Shown here: one piece after another, positions 42,261-50,311 of the stretch
How positions within the stretch are numbered: the stretch's first letter is position 1
How the letters are laid out: each line of letters begins with the position of its first letter
Assembly: GCA_023264995.1 (NCBI GenBank)
Contig: JAHFUR010000017.1
Coordinates: forward strand, 18,349-82,348
DNA length: 64,000 bases
Direction: 5' to 3'
Origin: Acidimicrobiia bacterium
Lineage (GTDB): Bacteria > Actinomycetota > Acidimicrobiia > Acidimicrobiales > AC-14
The notes under the pieces: model-generated
Told to the model about the DNA's origin: nothing
Database searches by the model: none
Seen by the model: the letters and a program-made list of their open reading frames with translations, nothing else
Made by a program: the position numbers and the translations under genes

Positions 42261-42295
42261 CTGGCTGACTGGTCGGTCTCCGACCGGTCAGCCAG
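42261..42295. terminator. Bidirectional terminator after katG
   Basis: A 16-bp stem (42261-42276 with 42280-42295) with one G-T pair and a TCT loop, the longest hairpin I noticed in the window. It lies between katG and the convergent FmdE-like gene and runs into the last codons of the latter. Confidence 0.8.
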
Positions 42296-42797
42296 GGCTG
42301 GCGTCGTAGACCTCGTCCGCCGGCAGGCTCATGAGCCGCTCGGCCATCTCCTCCTTCAGGGCCTGGGCGCGCTGGGCTTCGGCCGGCGTCGGCGCGTCCC
42401 GGCAGGCGAGCTGGAGGAAGTCCTCCGGGATGTGCCCGGGACGCAGCACCAGGTCGACGAAGGTCCCCCGGTAGCCGAGCCGGAAGTAGAACCGGCCGCC
42501 CGGTGCTTCCGGGGCGTCGGCGCCGGCCGTGGCCGGTGCCGGCCCGTAGCGGTCGCCCGTGACGGCGCGGGTGACCATCTCAAAGGCGTCGCGAGCCCCG
42601 CCGCCGGGGAACCCGCTCTCGACGGTGATCTCCGAGCGCTCCGGCGGCCCCGCAGGCGACAGCAGGGGGAAGGCCCGCTCCATGGCCTTGAACGCGTGGG
42701 CCACGCCGGCGATCGAGCTCCGCCCGTGGTACTTCAGGAGGTCCTCGAAGGAGATGGAGATCGACCCGCCCTGATCAAGGACCACGAGTGACGCCAT
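42288..42797 (-). CDS. Hypothetical protein, possibly FmdE-related
   Basis: A 169-aa soluble protein. The segment SISISFEDLLKYHGRSSIAG and the following ESGFPGGGARDAFEMVTRAVTGD recall the first part of FmdE-family proteins (formylmethanofuran dehydrogenase subunit E), but their cysteines are missing. The C-terminus (PEDFLQLACRDAPTPAEAQRAQALKEEM) is helical. The similarity is a hunch from pattern only. I chose ATG 42797; it is divergent from fbiC, with 79 bp between the starts, so a link to deazaflavin metabolism is possible. Function unknown. Confidence 0.6.
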   Translation of the reverse strand: MASLVVLDQGGSISISFEDLLKYHGRSSIAGVAHAFKAMERAFPLLSPAGPPERSEITVESGFPGGGARDAFEMVTRAVTGDRYGPAPATAGADAPEAPGGRFYFRLGYRGTFVDLVLRPGHIPEDFLQLACRDAPTPAEAQRAQALKEEMAERLMSLPADEVYDASPG

Positions 42798-42864
42798 GGC
42801 GAATACTGCCCGATCGGCGCCGGCTGCGGCGGGCGGGGGTGACGCCGCCGTGCCGCACGCCACC

Positions 42865-42870
42865 TACGCT
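42865..42870 (+). promoter_or_regulatory. -10 box TACGCT that sets the fbiC start
   Basis: TACGCT is followed by 6 nt and an in-frame GTG at 42877. It argues against the longer in-frame start at 42796. Confidence 0.5.
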
Positions 42871-42876
42871 GGCGGC

Positions 42877-45141
42877 GTGACACCGGCCGAGCTCCTGGGA
42901 ATGCCGCTGCCCGACCTGCTGCCCGCCGCCGCGGCCGTACGCGACCGGGCCCACGGGCCACGCGTGACCTACTCCCCGAAGGTGTTCATCCCCCTCACCC
43001 GCCTGTGCCGCGACCGGTGCGGCTACTGCACGTTCGCCACCGCTCCGGCCCGGCTCCCGTCGCCCTATCTCTCGCCCGAAGAGGTGGTGGCCATCGCGTC
43101 GGCCGGCGCCGGCGCCGGCTGCCACGAAGCCCTCTTCACGCTGGGCGAGGCCCCCGAGGACCGCTACCCGGCGGCCCGGGCCTGGCTGGACGAGCACGGC
43201 TACCGGTCCACCGTCGACTACCTGGCCGCCATGTGCGCCCTGGTCCTGGCCGAGACCGGCCTCCTCCCCCACGCCAACGCCGGCGCCCTGGCCCCGGCCG
43301 AGCTGGCCCGGCTGCGGCAGGTGTCGGCGTCGCAGGGGATGATGATCGAGACGCTCAACGCCGGCCTCGACTGCCACCGGGGGGCGCCCGACAAGGCGCC
43401 GGCCCGCCGGCTGGCCACCCTCGACGCCGCCGGCGCCCTCGGCATCGCTTTCACCACCGGGATCCTCGTCGGCATCGGCGAGAGCCGGGCCGACCGCATC
43501 GAGGCCCTGGAGGCCATCGCCGCCAGCCATCGGCGCCACGGGCACGTGCAAGAGGTCATCGTCCAGAACTTCGTGCCCAAGCCGGGTACGGCCATGTGGG
43601 GGGCGCCGGCGTGCCCGCCCGAGGAGGAGCTGTGGACCATCGCCGTCGCCCGGCTCCTCCTGCCGGCCGATGTGTCCCTCCAGGCCCCGCCCAACCTGTC
43701 GGAGGACTTCGGCCGCCTGCTCGACGCCGGGATCGACGACTGGGGCGGCGTCTCCCCGGTGACCCCCGACCACGTCAACCCGGAGCGCCCCTGGCCGGAG
43801 ATCGAGCGACTGGCCGCCGTCACCGAGGCCCGGGGTTTCGAACTGGCGCCCCGGCTCACCATCTACCCCCGGTTCGCCCGCCAGCCCGAGCGGTGGCTCG
43901 ACCCCGCCCTGCGCACCTCGGTGCTGGTCCGCGCCGATGCCGAGGGCCTCGGGCGCGACCGGCCCGACTGGCACGCCGGCGGTACCGCCCCGCCGCCTGT
44001 GCTCCTCCCCGGCTCCCCCCGGGCCGGATCGGCCGTCGCCGAGGTCCTCGCCGGCGTGCTGGGCGGCCAGGAGGTCGGCGTCGAGGAGATCGTGACGCTC
44101 TTCTCGGCCCGCGGCCGGGAGGTGGCCGCGGTGGCCGAGGTGGCCGACGACTTGCGCCGGCGCACCGTCGGCGAGGCGGTCACGTGGGTGGCCAACCGCA
44201 ACATCAACTACACCAACGTCTGCACGTTCAAGTGCCGGTTCTGCGCCTTCTCCAAGGGCCCGCTCTCGCTGAACCTCCGGGGCGACCCGTACCTGCTGGG
44301 CGTGGAGGAGATCCAGCGCCGGGTCGTCGAGGCCGTCGAGCTCGGCGCCACCGAGGTGTGCCTCCAGGGCGGCATCCACCCCAGCTTCGACGGCAATTAC
44401 TACGTCGACGTGTGCCGGGCGGTGAAGGAGGCGGCCCCAGGCATCCACGTCCACGGGTTCACTGCGCTGGAGGTCACCGAGGGGGCGCGGCGGCTCGACG
44501 AGCCGCTGGCCGACTACCTGCGCCGGCTGATGGACGTCGGGTTGGCCACCCTGCCCGGGACGGCGGCCGAGATCCTCGACGACGAGATCCGCGCCGTGCT
44601 CTGCCCGGACAAGATCGACACCGAGCAGTGGCTCGACGCCCACCGGACGGCCCACTCGCTCGGGCTGCGGTCGAACATCACCATCATGTTCGGGGCCGTC
44701 GAGCAGCCCGTCCACTGGGCCCGGCACATGGTCCGGACCCGGGCGCTCCAAGCCGAGACCGGTGGGTTCACCGAGTTCGTACCGCTCCCCTTCGTGCACA
44801 TGGCCACCCCGCTCTACCTCCAAGGCCGGGCCCGGCGGGGCCCGACGTTCCGCGAAACGCTGCTCATGCACGCCGTGGGGCGCATCGCCTACACCGGGTA
44901 CGTGCCCAACATCCAGGTGTCGTGGGTCAAGCTCGGCGCGGCGGGCGCCCGCCAGATCCTCCAGGCCGGCGCCAACGACCTCGGCGGCACGCTCATGGAC
45001 GAGAACATCTCCCGGGCCGCCGGCGCCGCGCACGGCCAGGGCATGGACGAGGCCGCGTTCGAGGCCATCGTGGCCCCCCTCGGGCGGCCCCTCGAGCAGC
45101 GGACCACGTTGTACGGCCGGGTGGCCGTGACCGCTGGCTAG
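42877..45141 (+). CDS. fbiC: FO synthase FbiC (CofG-CofH fusion)
   Basis: Makes FO, the deazaflavin core of coenzyme F420, from tyrosine and a flavin precursor. The 754-aa protein has two radical-SAM halves: CofG-like with CRDRCGYC (Cys44, Cys48, Cys51) and CofH-like with CTFKCRFC (Cys449, Cys453, Cys456). Each half has a TIM-barrel pattern. In the second half, LQGGIHPSFDGNYYVDVCRAV and FVHMATPLYLQGRARRGP are characteristic of CofH. Fusion of the two is typical of actinomycetes. I chose GTG 42877 from the -10 box. The TAG stop shares CTAG (45138-45141) with the convergent small membrane protein gene. Confidence 0.96.
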   Translation: MTPAELLGMPLPDLLPAAAAVRDRAHGPRVTYSPKVFIPLTRLCRDRCGYCTFATAPARLPSPYLSPEEVVAIASAGAGAGCHEALFTLGEAPEDRYPAARAWLDEHGYRSTVDYLAAMCALVLAETGLLPHANAGALAPAELARLRQVSASQGMMIETLNAGLDCHRGAPDKAPARRLATLDAAGALGIAFTTGILVGIGESRADRIEALEAIAASHRRHGHVQEVIVQNFVPKPGTAMWGAPACPPEEELWTIAVARLLLPADVSLQAPPNLSEDFGRLLDAGIDDWGGVSPVTPDHVNPERPWPEIERLAAVTEARGFELAPRLTIYPRFARQPERWLDPALRTSVLVRADAEGLGRDRPDWHAGGTAPPPVLLPGSPRAGSAVAEVLAGVLGGQEVGVEEIVTLFSARGREVAAVAEVADDLRRRTVGEAVTWVANRNINYTNVCTFKCRFCAFSKGPLSLNLRGDPYLLGVEEIQRRVVEAVELGATEVCLQGGIHPSFDGNYYVDVCRAVKEAAPGIHVHGFTALEVTEGARRLDEPLADYLRRLMDVGLATLPGTAAEILDDEIRAVLCPDKIDTEQWLDAHRTAHSLGLRSNITIMFGAVEQPVHWARHMVRTRALQAETGGFTEFVPLPFVHMATPLYLQGRARRGPTFRETLLMHAVGRIAYTGYVPNIQVSWVKLGAAGARQILQAGANDLGGTLMDENISRAAGAAHGQGMDEAAFEAIVAPLGRPLEQRTTLYGRVAVTAG

Positions 45142-45377
45142 ACGGCGGGAGTGCGCTCGGCCCGCTCGGCCGGGCTCAACGAAAGGCCGTGCAGCAGGCG
45201 CTCGGACTGGCGGGCCACCAGCTTCTCGACATGCTCAGGCGAGGCCTGGCGGGACCGGGCGGCGTGGAGGATCACAGCCTTGGGGGACAGCACCCGCTGC
45301 TCAAACCACGACATGCCGAACAGCAGGAGGCTGAGCAGCCCCAACGACATCGGGACCAGGACCAGCGGGGACAACAT
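45138..45377 (-). CDS. Small single-helix membrane protein
   Basis: A predicted 79-aa protein with one N-terminal transmembrane helix (LVLVPMSLGLLSLLLFGMSW) and a charged cytoplasmic tail containing SPEHVEKLVARQSERLLHGL, likely a helix. I do not recognise it. The start is uncertain: ATG 45377 puts the helix right at the N-terminus; GTG 45395 adds six residues. It is convergent with fbiC, sharing the CTAG stop, and divergent from the LOG gene. Confidence 0.55.
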   Translation of the reverse strand: MLSPLVLVPMSLGLLSLLLFGMSWFEQRVLSPKAVILHAARSRQASPEHVEKLVARQSERLLHGLSLSPAERAERTPAV

Positions 45378-45448
45378 GCCTACATACTGCCCCACCGGAG
45401 GTGTCCCAAACGAGGATGGGCGCCCGACCGGCCGTGAGAAGGTGGGAT

Positions 45449-46570
45449 ATGACCGAGCGTGAGCGCTACCGGACCGGCGACCCCGACCTCGACCAGCGCC
45501 TTCTGGACCTGCTGGCGGCCGCCGGCGCCGGCCGCGACGTCGACCAGCTCTTCGAGATCCTCGTGTCGGCGGTCAAGCTGGCCGGCGACGACGCCGACCG
45601 GCTGAACCTCAAGATCACCAACGCCGCCCTCCGGGAGATGCGGGAGGCGTTCAACCTCTTCGCCCCGTGGCGCCACGTGCCCAAGGTCACCATCTTCGGC
45701 TCGGCCCGCACCCTTCCCGACGACCCCCTCTACCTGCGCACCCGCGACCTGGCCGCCGCCCTCGCCCGGGCGGGATGGATCATCGTGACGGGTGCCGGGC
45801 CCGGGATCATGTCGGCGGCGGCCGAGGGGGCGGGCCCGGAGCACTCCCTCGGCGTGAACATCCGCCTCCCGTTCGAGCAGCCCAATCCCGCCCTCGGCGC
45901 CGACCACCGGCTGGTCAGCATGAAGTACTTCTTCACCCGCAAGCTGATGCTCATGAAGGAGTCGGCCGGCTTCGCCGTGCTGCCCGGCGGCTTCGGCACC
46001 CTCGACGAGATCTTCGAGCTCCTCACCCTGCTCCAGACGGGCAAGGCCGCGCCGGCGCCCATCGTGCTCCTCGACGTGCCGGGCGGCACCTACTGGAAGA
46101 ACTGGGAGCGCTTCGTGGCCGACGAGGTGGTGGCCCGCGGCCTCGTGTCGCCCGAAGACCTCCTGCTCGTGCGCATCACCGACGACATCGCCGTCGCCAC
46201 CGACGAGATCTTCGGGTTCTTCCGCAACTACCACTCGATCCGCTACGTGGGCACCCGCCTGATCGTCCGCCTGCGCGCCGCTCCCACCCGGGCCGAGCTG
46301 GCCGACCTCAACGCGCGGTTCGCCGACATCTGCACCCGGGGGCGGATCGAGAGCGCACCGCCCCAGCCGCCCGAGGTGTCCGGCGACGACCACCTCGACC
46401 TGCCCCGCATCGCCCTCCATTTCGACCGGGCCAGCCACGGCCGCCTCCGCGCCCTGATCGACGCCCTGAACCGCCTGCCCTCGGCCCCCCCGCTCGTCGT
46501 CCCGCCCGACGCCGACGCCGCGGCCGCGGCCGGGTCACCGCCGGAGGTCGACGCCGGCGCCCTCAGCTGA
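45449..46570 (+). CDS. LOG-family protein (cytokinin riboside 5'-monophosphate phosphoribohydrolase-like)
   Basis: A 373-aa protein with a central LOG (lysine decarboxylase-like) Rossmann domain: KVTIFGSARTLPDD, IIVTGAGPGIMSAAAEGAG, the catalytic-type signature AVLPGGFGTLDEIFE, and LLTLLQTGK. Family members split nucleoside monophosphates, for example AMP, to base and ribose 5-phosphate. The ~80-residue N-terminal and ~120-residue C-terminal extensions place it in the larger TIGR00730-related subgroup. ATG 45449 has AAGGTGGG upstream. It converges with the Uma2 gene, whose stop codon overlaps its last codons by 8 nt. Confidence 0.88.
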   Translation: MTERERYRTGDPDLDQRLLDLLAAAGAGRDVDQLFEILVSAVKLAGDDADRLNLKITNAALREMREAFNLFAPWRHVPKVTIFGSARTLPDDPLYLRTRDLAAALARAGWIIVTGAGPGIMSAAAEGAGPEHSLGVNIRLPFEQPNPALGADHRLVSMKYFFTRKLMLMKESAGFAVLPGGFGTLDEIFELLTLLQTGKAAPAPIVLLDVPGGTYWKNWERFVADEVVARGLVSPEDLLLVRITDDIAVATDEIFGFFRNYHSIRYVGTRLIVRLRAAPTRAELADLNARFADICTRGRIESAPPQPPEVSGDDHLDLPRIALHFDRASHGRLRALIDALNRLPSAPPLVVPPDADAAAAAGSPPEVDAGALS

Positions 46571-47138
46571 TCGGCGCCGTCCCGCCGTGCACGTCGGCCG
46601 CCCCGCCGGCCCAGGCCACCCGCAGCGCCGGCCCGTCGACGGTGGCGAAGGACACACCGAGCGCCTCGGAGCGCAGCGCCCCCGCCCGCAGCACGCCCCC
46701 GGCCAGGGTGAACAGCTCCACCGCGCAGGTCTTGGGGTCGACGACCAGCAGCTCCTGCACCTCCATCTCCCCGTAGAAGGGCAGCTTGTCGTACGTTTCG
46801 TCGCCCGGTGAGCGGATCTCGACGGCCAGCTCGGCCCGGCCCTCGACCCCGCGCTCGGTCGAGTGCTCCGGTCGGGCAAACACCAGGTCGGGGATCCGGT
46901 AGTCGGCCCGGCCGACTGCGGGCCGGTACAGCTCGGTCTCGTGAGAGCCGACGAGCCCTTTGGCCTCGGCGATCGGGAACAGGACCATCATCAAGCGGGT
47001 CGCAAACCGCTGGTGCGGGCCCGACGGTGCCGGGACCATGTGCAACACCCCATCCCACATCTCGTCCCAGCGGTCGGCACCCAGGCGCCGGCGCTCCGCG
47101 AGGAGGTCCTCCGGGACCTCGAGCATCACTGCTTTCAT
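46563..47138 (-). CDS. Uma2-family (DUF820) putative endonuclease
   Basis: A 191-aa PD-(D/E)XK-fold protein. The likely metal site is RIPDLVFARPEHS with LAVEIRSPGDETYDKLPFYGE, and the family ending EVQELLVVDPKTCAVELF is clear. Uma2 proteins are common in cyanobacteria and actinomycetes and are thought to be restriction-like nucleases, perhaps linked to mobile elements; the role is not established. I chose ATG 47138 because a TACACT box lies 7 nt upstream on the minus strand. Two operator-like palindromes lie further upstream. Confidence 0.82.
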   Translation of the reverse strand: MKAVMLEVPEDLLAERRRLGADRWDEMWDGVLHMVPAPSGPHQRFATRLMMVLFPIAEAKGLVGSHETELYRPAVGRADYRIPDLVFARPEHSTERGVEGRAELAVEIRSPGDETYDKLPFYGEMEVQELLVVDPKTCAVELFTLAGGVLRAGALRSEALGVSFATVDGPALRVAWAGGAADVHGGTAPIS

Positions 47139-47145
47139 GGGATCG

Positions 47146-47151
47146 AGTGTA
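47146..47151 (-). promoter_or_regulatory. -10 box TACACT for the Uma2 gene
   Basis: On the minus strand TACACT is followed by 7 nt and the ATG at 47138, fixing the start. Confidence 0.45.
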
Positions 47152-47178
47152 CTCCTGCGCTGCGACATGTCCAAGCGC

Positions 47179-47237
47179 TCGACCGTTTGGTCACTCCGCG
47201 GTGAAATGGCACCCCCGATTGACCAAACGCTCGGTCA
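47179..47237. promoter_or_regulatory. Pair of operator-like palindromes (TGACC-N-GGTCA)
   Basis: TGACCAAACGCTCGGTCA (47220-47237) is an 18-bp site with 5-bp inverted ends, and TCGACCGTTTGGTCA (47179-47193) is a related site facing the other way. Together they contain the perfect 10-bp inverted repeat CGTTTGGTCA/TGACCAAACG (47184-47193, 47220-47229). They lie upstream of the Uma2 promoter and include the stop codon of the membrane protein gene, so either TetR-type operators or a terminator is possible. Confidence 0.4.
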
Positions 47238-48596
47238 TAGGACGAGCCGGAGCACCAGGGCGATGGGCGCGGCCACGGCCAGCGCGGTCACGGCGTAGAG
47301 GGCGCGCTTCGACCAGAACGTGGCCGCCAGGGCGCACTGGACCGGGACGAGGGTGGTGCCGTAACGGGGCTCGACGATGGTGTAGGTGCCACGCACGACG
47401 AAGTTCACCGCCACCAGCAGGAGGGGGCCGGCGACGAGGACGGCGCCGGCGGCGAGGGCCAGGGCGAAGCGGCGGTCGCGGCGAGGGAGGGTGACCAGCG
47501 CCACCAGTAGCGAACCGACGAGCAGGTAGGACGTGAGCACGGCCAGCGGGTAGAGCGACGACGGTTCCCGGTCCCACGGCGTGATGAACCGGGCCACGTT
47601 CTCGATGATGTGCGACGGACGCAGGCTCCCGATGCGCTCGTCCTGCTCCATCCGCGTCAGCCCCGGCCCGGCCAGGGCCGCCCGGACCGCCAGCCAGGTC
47701 ACCGACGCCAGCGCCGCGCCACCCACGAGGGCGCCGGCGGCGGCCGCGTACTCACCGGCGCTCCGGCCCTCGCTCCGGCTCAGCACGGCCCTCGCCACCA
47801 GGTAGAGGGCGCCGGCCAGGACGACAACGATGTTGGGGGCCTTGAAGGCCATGGCCATAGCCCCGGCCCCGGCCAGCACAGCCAGCGCGCCGCGGCCAGG
47901 CGCCGCCCGGTCCCACCACAGCACGGCGAGCATGACCAGCGAGCCGACCAGCACGTTGGCCGCGTCGGGCGTGAGGTAGTGCCACTGTTGCAGGAGCATC
48001 GGCCCGCCACCGACCAGGGCCAGGCCGCACGCCGCTGCCCACCGGTTGGCGCCCATCAGGCGCAGCAGGCACCACAGGGCCGCCAGCCCGGCCGCCATCC
48101 AGACCGCCCCGAACAGGCGACCGGCCTCGATCAGGTCATGGCTGACGCCCAGGGCCAGGAGGGCCCGGGCGCCGGCGTAGGTGACCAGGAAGTAGGTCGG
48201 CGGGTGGATGTCGGCGCTGTTGACGCCGGCGTTGGGGAACACCTCCGGGTCGAACTCGGCGGCATCGCACGGCGGCCTCCCGTTCCAGATCGACGGTGAG
48301 TAGCCCCGGCAGGCCAGCTGACGGAGGGAGGCCTGCTCACTGACGTCGCCGTGGCGGACGACCAGGTGGCCGGCGTCGATCTTGTAGAGGTAGTCGGCGT
48401 AGGCGAACTCGTCGAGCACGAACAGCGGGTGGTTGTGGCGCACGGCCACGGCGACGACTGGGGCGCAGAGGGCGAGGAGCACGGCAAAGAGCCCGGCCAG
48501 GCGCAGGGCCCGGCGGTTGACGGGGCGGCCCGGCCCGGTCGCCGGCGCCGGCGCCGGCGCCGGTCCGAGGTCGGTCCCGTCGCGATGACCCAGCAT
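47235..48596 (-). CDS. Multi-pass membrane protein, GT-C/DUF2142-like
   Basis: A 453-aa integral membrane protein with about ten hydrophobic segments. After the first helix it has FVLDEFAYADYLYKID, an acidic motif in the first outer loop like the catalytic Asp/Glu of GT-C glycosyltransferases, and a large extracytoplasmic loop with HPPTYFLVTYAG. It may transfer a sugar from a polyprenyl-phosphate donor. The N-terminus holds an APAPAPA stretch encoded by repeated CGGCGC. Its ATG overlaps the stop of the MTHFR-like gene (TGATG). Exact family and substrate are uncertain. Confidence 0.7.
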   Translation of the reverse strand: MLGHRDGTDLGPAPAPAPATGPGRPVNRRALRLAGLFAVLLALCAPVVAVAVRHNHPLFVLDEFAYADYLYKIDAGHLVVRHGDVSEQASLRQLACRGYSPSIWNGRPPCDAAEFDPEVFPNAGVNSADIHPPTYFLVTYAGARALLALGVSHDLIEAGRLFGAVWMAAGLAALWCLLRLMGANRWAAACGLALVGGGPMLLQQWHYLTPDAANVLVGSLVMLAVLWWDRAAPGRGALAVLAGAGAMAMAFKAPNIVVVLAGALYLVARAVLSRSEGRSAGEYAAAAGALVGGAALASVTWLAVRAALAGPGLTRMEQDERIGSLRPSHIIENVARFITPWDREPSSLYPLAVLTSYLLVGSLLVALVTLPRRDRRFALALAAGAVLVAGPLLLVAVNFVVRGTYTIVEPRYGTTLVPVQCALAATFWSKRALYAVTALAVAAPIALVLRLVL

Positions 48597-49378
48597 CAGC
48601 GGCGCCGGTCGGCTTCGAGGCGGGCGGCCGTCTCCCGGTAGCGCACCCCGGGGACAAGGTGCACGCCGTCGAACGCACCGCTGGCGGCGATGGCGCCGGC
48701 CAGGTCGCAGGCCAGGGCCACGCCGGCGCCCCGGTCGGCCTCGACGGCCTCGACCCACCGGTCGGGGACGGCGATCTCGGGGATGGCCGCCATCAGCTTG
48801 CGGGCCATGGACGCGCTCGGCACCACCATGACGCCGGCGTATACCTGGCCGGCGAAGTTGACAGTGTCCCGCCAGGCCAGGAGGGCGTCGAGGTCGAAGG
48901 AGACCTGCACGAACAGGAAGTCGGCGTCGGCCTTCCACGCCGGGAGGGGCCGGAGGCGGGTGGTGACCCCGGCCCGCAGCGGCCCGGCCGGGCCAGGGTG
49001 CTCGGCGCCGAAGCCCCGCAGGACGTCGATCATGGACCGCACGGTGAGCTGGCCGGTGCGCGAGCCCGACGCCGGGTCGTCGCCGTAGACGAAGAGGAAC
49101 TCGTCGACGCCATAGGCCGCACCGGTCAGCAGGTCGCGCCGGAACCCGAGAGCGTTGCGGTCGCGGGCGTTGAGGCAGGCGATGGCCCGACCACCCATCA
49201 GGTCGACCTCATGGGCCACGGCCACGCTCGACACCGTGGCCCGGCCGACGTGGTTGTCGGGGACCAGATAGGCCGACGCCACCGTACTGAGCACGCCGAT
49301 CTGGTGGCGGACGTGCATGAGGTCGGGCCGAGTGGGTGGTTCGATCTCGCAGATCCACTCGAAGGCCGCGGGCACCAT
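48596..49378 (-). CDS. Methylenetetrahydrofolate reductase-like protein
   Basis: A 260-aa TIM-barrel-type protein resembling MetF-family reductases: WICEIEPPTRPDL at the start (the MetF Glu in a FEFxPP-like position), AVAHEVDLMGGRAIACLNARDRN, and FLFVYGDDPASG in place of the usual ALRGD region, then DADFLFVQVSFDLDALLAW. The flavin- and folate-binding residues are only partly conserved, so it may act on another C1 carrier or another substrate. The start at ATG 49378 follows a TAGCGT box by 6 nt. It is coupled to the downstream membrane protein gene, an unusual partner. Confidence 0.72.
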   Translation of the reverse strand: MVPAAFEWICEIEPPTRPDLMHVRHQIGVLSTVASAYLVPDNHVGRATVSSVAVAHEVDLMGGRAIACLNARDRNALGFRRDLLTGAAYGVDEFLFVYGDDPASGSRTGQLTVRSMIDVLRGFGAEHPGPAGPLRAGVTTRLRPLPAWKADADFLFVQVSFDLDALLAWRDTVNFAGQVYAGVMVVPSASMARKLMAAIPEIAVPDRWVEAVEADRGAGVALACDLAGAIAASGAFDGVHLVPGVRYRETAARLEADRRR

Positions 49379-49384
49379 CGGTTC

Positions 49385-49390
49385 ACGCTA
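49385..49390 (-). promoter_or_regulatory. -10 box TAGCGT for the MTHFR-like operon
   Basis: ACGCTA on the plus strand is TAGCGT on the minus strand, followed by 6 nt and ATG 49378. Confidence 0.45.
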
Positions 49391-49441
49391 CCGGTGGGTG
49401 CCGTCAGCCGTGCCGCCAAGCGCCGAGTGTGGCCGGGCCGG

Positions 49442-50311
49442 TCAGGGGCGCCGGCCGGCCCGGTCCAACGCCCGCAACGGCGGGACCGCCTCGATCACCC
49501 GGCTGAAGGACACCAGCTCGCCGGCCAGGTTCAGGGCGGCCACACCCACGAGCACGGCGTCCCGGGCGCCCGGCCCGCACGCGGCCACCACCCCGAGCCC
49601 GAGCACGGCCCCCAGGACGTTGGCGCCGGCGTCGCCCAGCATGAGGTGCTCATGGAGGTCGTCGAGCAGCAGTCCCAGGGCGGCGCCGACGACCACGGCC
49701 GTCCCACTCAGGCCGGCGATGCGCCCGGCCGCCACGGCGAGCACGACGAAGGCGCCGGCACTGGCTTTGATGGCCCGCCCGGGGGCCCGGTCGAGCAGGT
49801 TGGCCAGGTTGGCGCTCAAGGCGACCAGGGCGGCATCGGCCAGGAGCCGCCCAGGGGCCTCCCCGACCAGCGGGGCCACGACGAGCAGGGCCACCACGCC
49901 CCCGCCGATCAGCTTGAGGGCACCGGTCGTGACCCGGCCCCGGGCCAACGCGCCCAGGTGGCCCCGGAAACCTCGCTCGGAGCCGCCCCCGACCGCGGCC
50001 ACCCCGCTGCCACCCCCGGCCAGGTCGTCGAGCAGGCCGAGCAGGCCGAACCCGAGGGCGGCGAGGAGCACGAGCGCCCGCGTCCCGCCGGTCCCCGGCC
50101 CGTCGCCGACGCCGAACGACCCGGCCACGGCCCGGCCTCCCTCGACCAGGACGGCGGCCAGCGGGAGGACGATGCCGGTCGCCGTCGGCAGCGGGCGGCC
50201 CCGGTAGTTCGTACGGGCCAGCGCGGGAAGGGCGAAGAAGGGCCGGGCCACCAGCCAGCTCAACCGGGACGCCAGGTACCCGACGATGAGGGCGGTGACG
50301 ATCGTGCTCAC
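49442..50311 (-). CDS. Polyprenyl-phosphate glycosyl-1-phosphate transferase-like membrane protein (MraY/WecA family)
   Basis: A 289-aa membrane protein with about nine hydrophobic segments. Family motifs are present in order: GLLDDLAG (the DDxxD-like metal site), NLANLLDRAPGRA (compare NxxNLxDGxDGLA), and HLMLGDAGANVLGAVLG (compare GDxGSxxLG). It would move a sugar-1-phosphate from a UDP-sugar to undecaprenyl or decaprenyl phosphate. Some consensus residues differ (Arg-Ala-Pro for Gly-x-Asp), so the substrate may be unusual. GTG 50311 overlaps the stop of the fusion protein gene (GTGA). It is the last gene of the tlyA-to-envelope operon. Confidence 0.78.
   Translation of the reverse strand: MSTIVTALIVGYLASRLSWLVARPFFALPALARTNYRGRPLPTATGIVLPLAAVLVEGGRAVAGSFGVGDGPGTGGTRALVLLAALGFGLLGLLDDLAGGGSGVAAVGGGSERGFRGHLGALARGRVTTGALKLIGGGVVALLVVAPLVGEAPGRLLADAALVALSANLANLLDRAPGRAIKASAGAFVVLAVAAGRIAGLSGTAVVVGAALGLLLDDLHEHLMLGDAGANVLGAVLGLGVVAACGPGARDAVLVGVAALNLAGELVSFSRVIEAVPPLRALDRAGRRP

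Noticed and set aside
42775..45033. 752-codon minus-strand frame opposite fbiC
   Set aside because: Antisense shadow of a gene with two intact radical-SAM motifs.
46563..47138. Uma2 gene as evidence of an insertion sequence
   Set aside because: No transposase or terminal inverted repeats with target duplication bound it; the inverted repeat upstream looks like operators or a terminator.
48536..48566. CGGCGC-repeat as a functional repeat element
   Set aside because: It lies inside the start of the GT-C-like gene and encodes a simple Ala-Pro stretch; ordinary low-complexity coding sequence.
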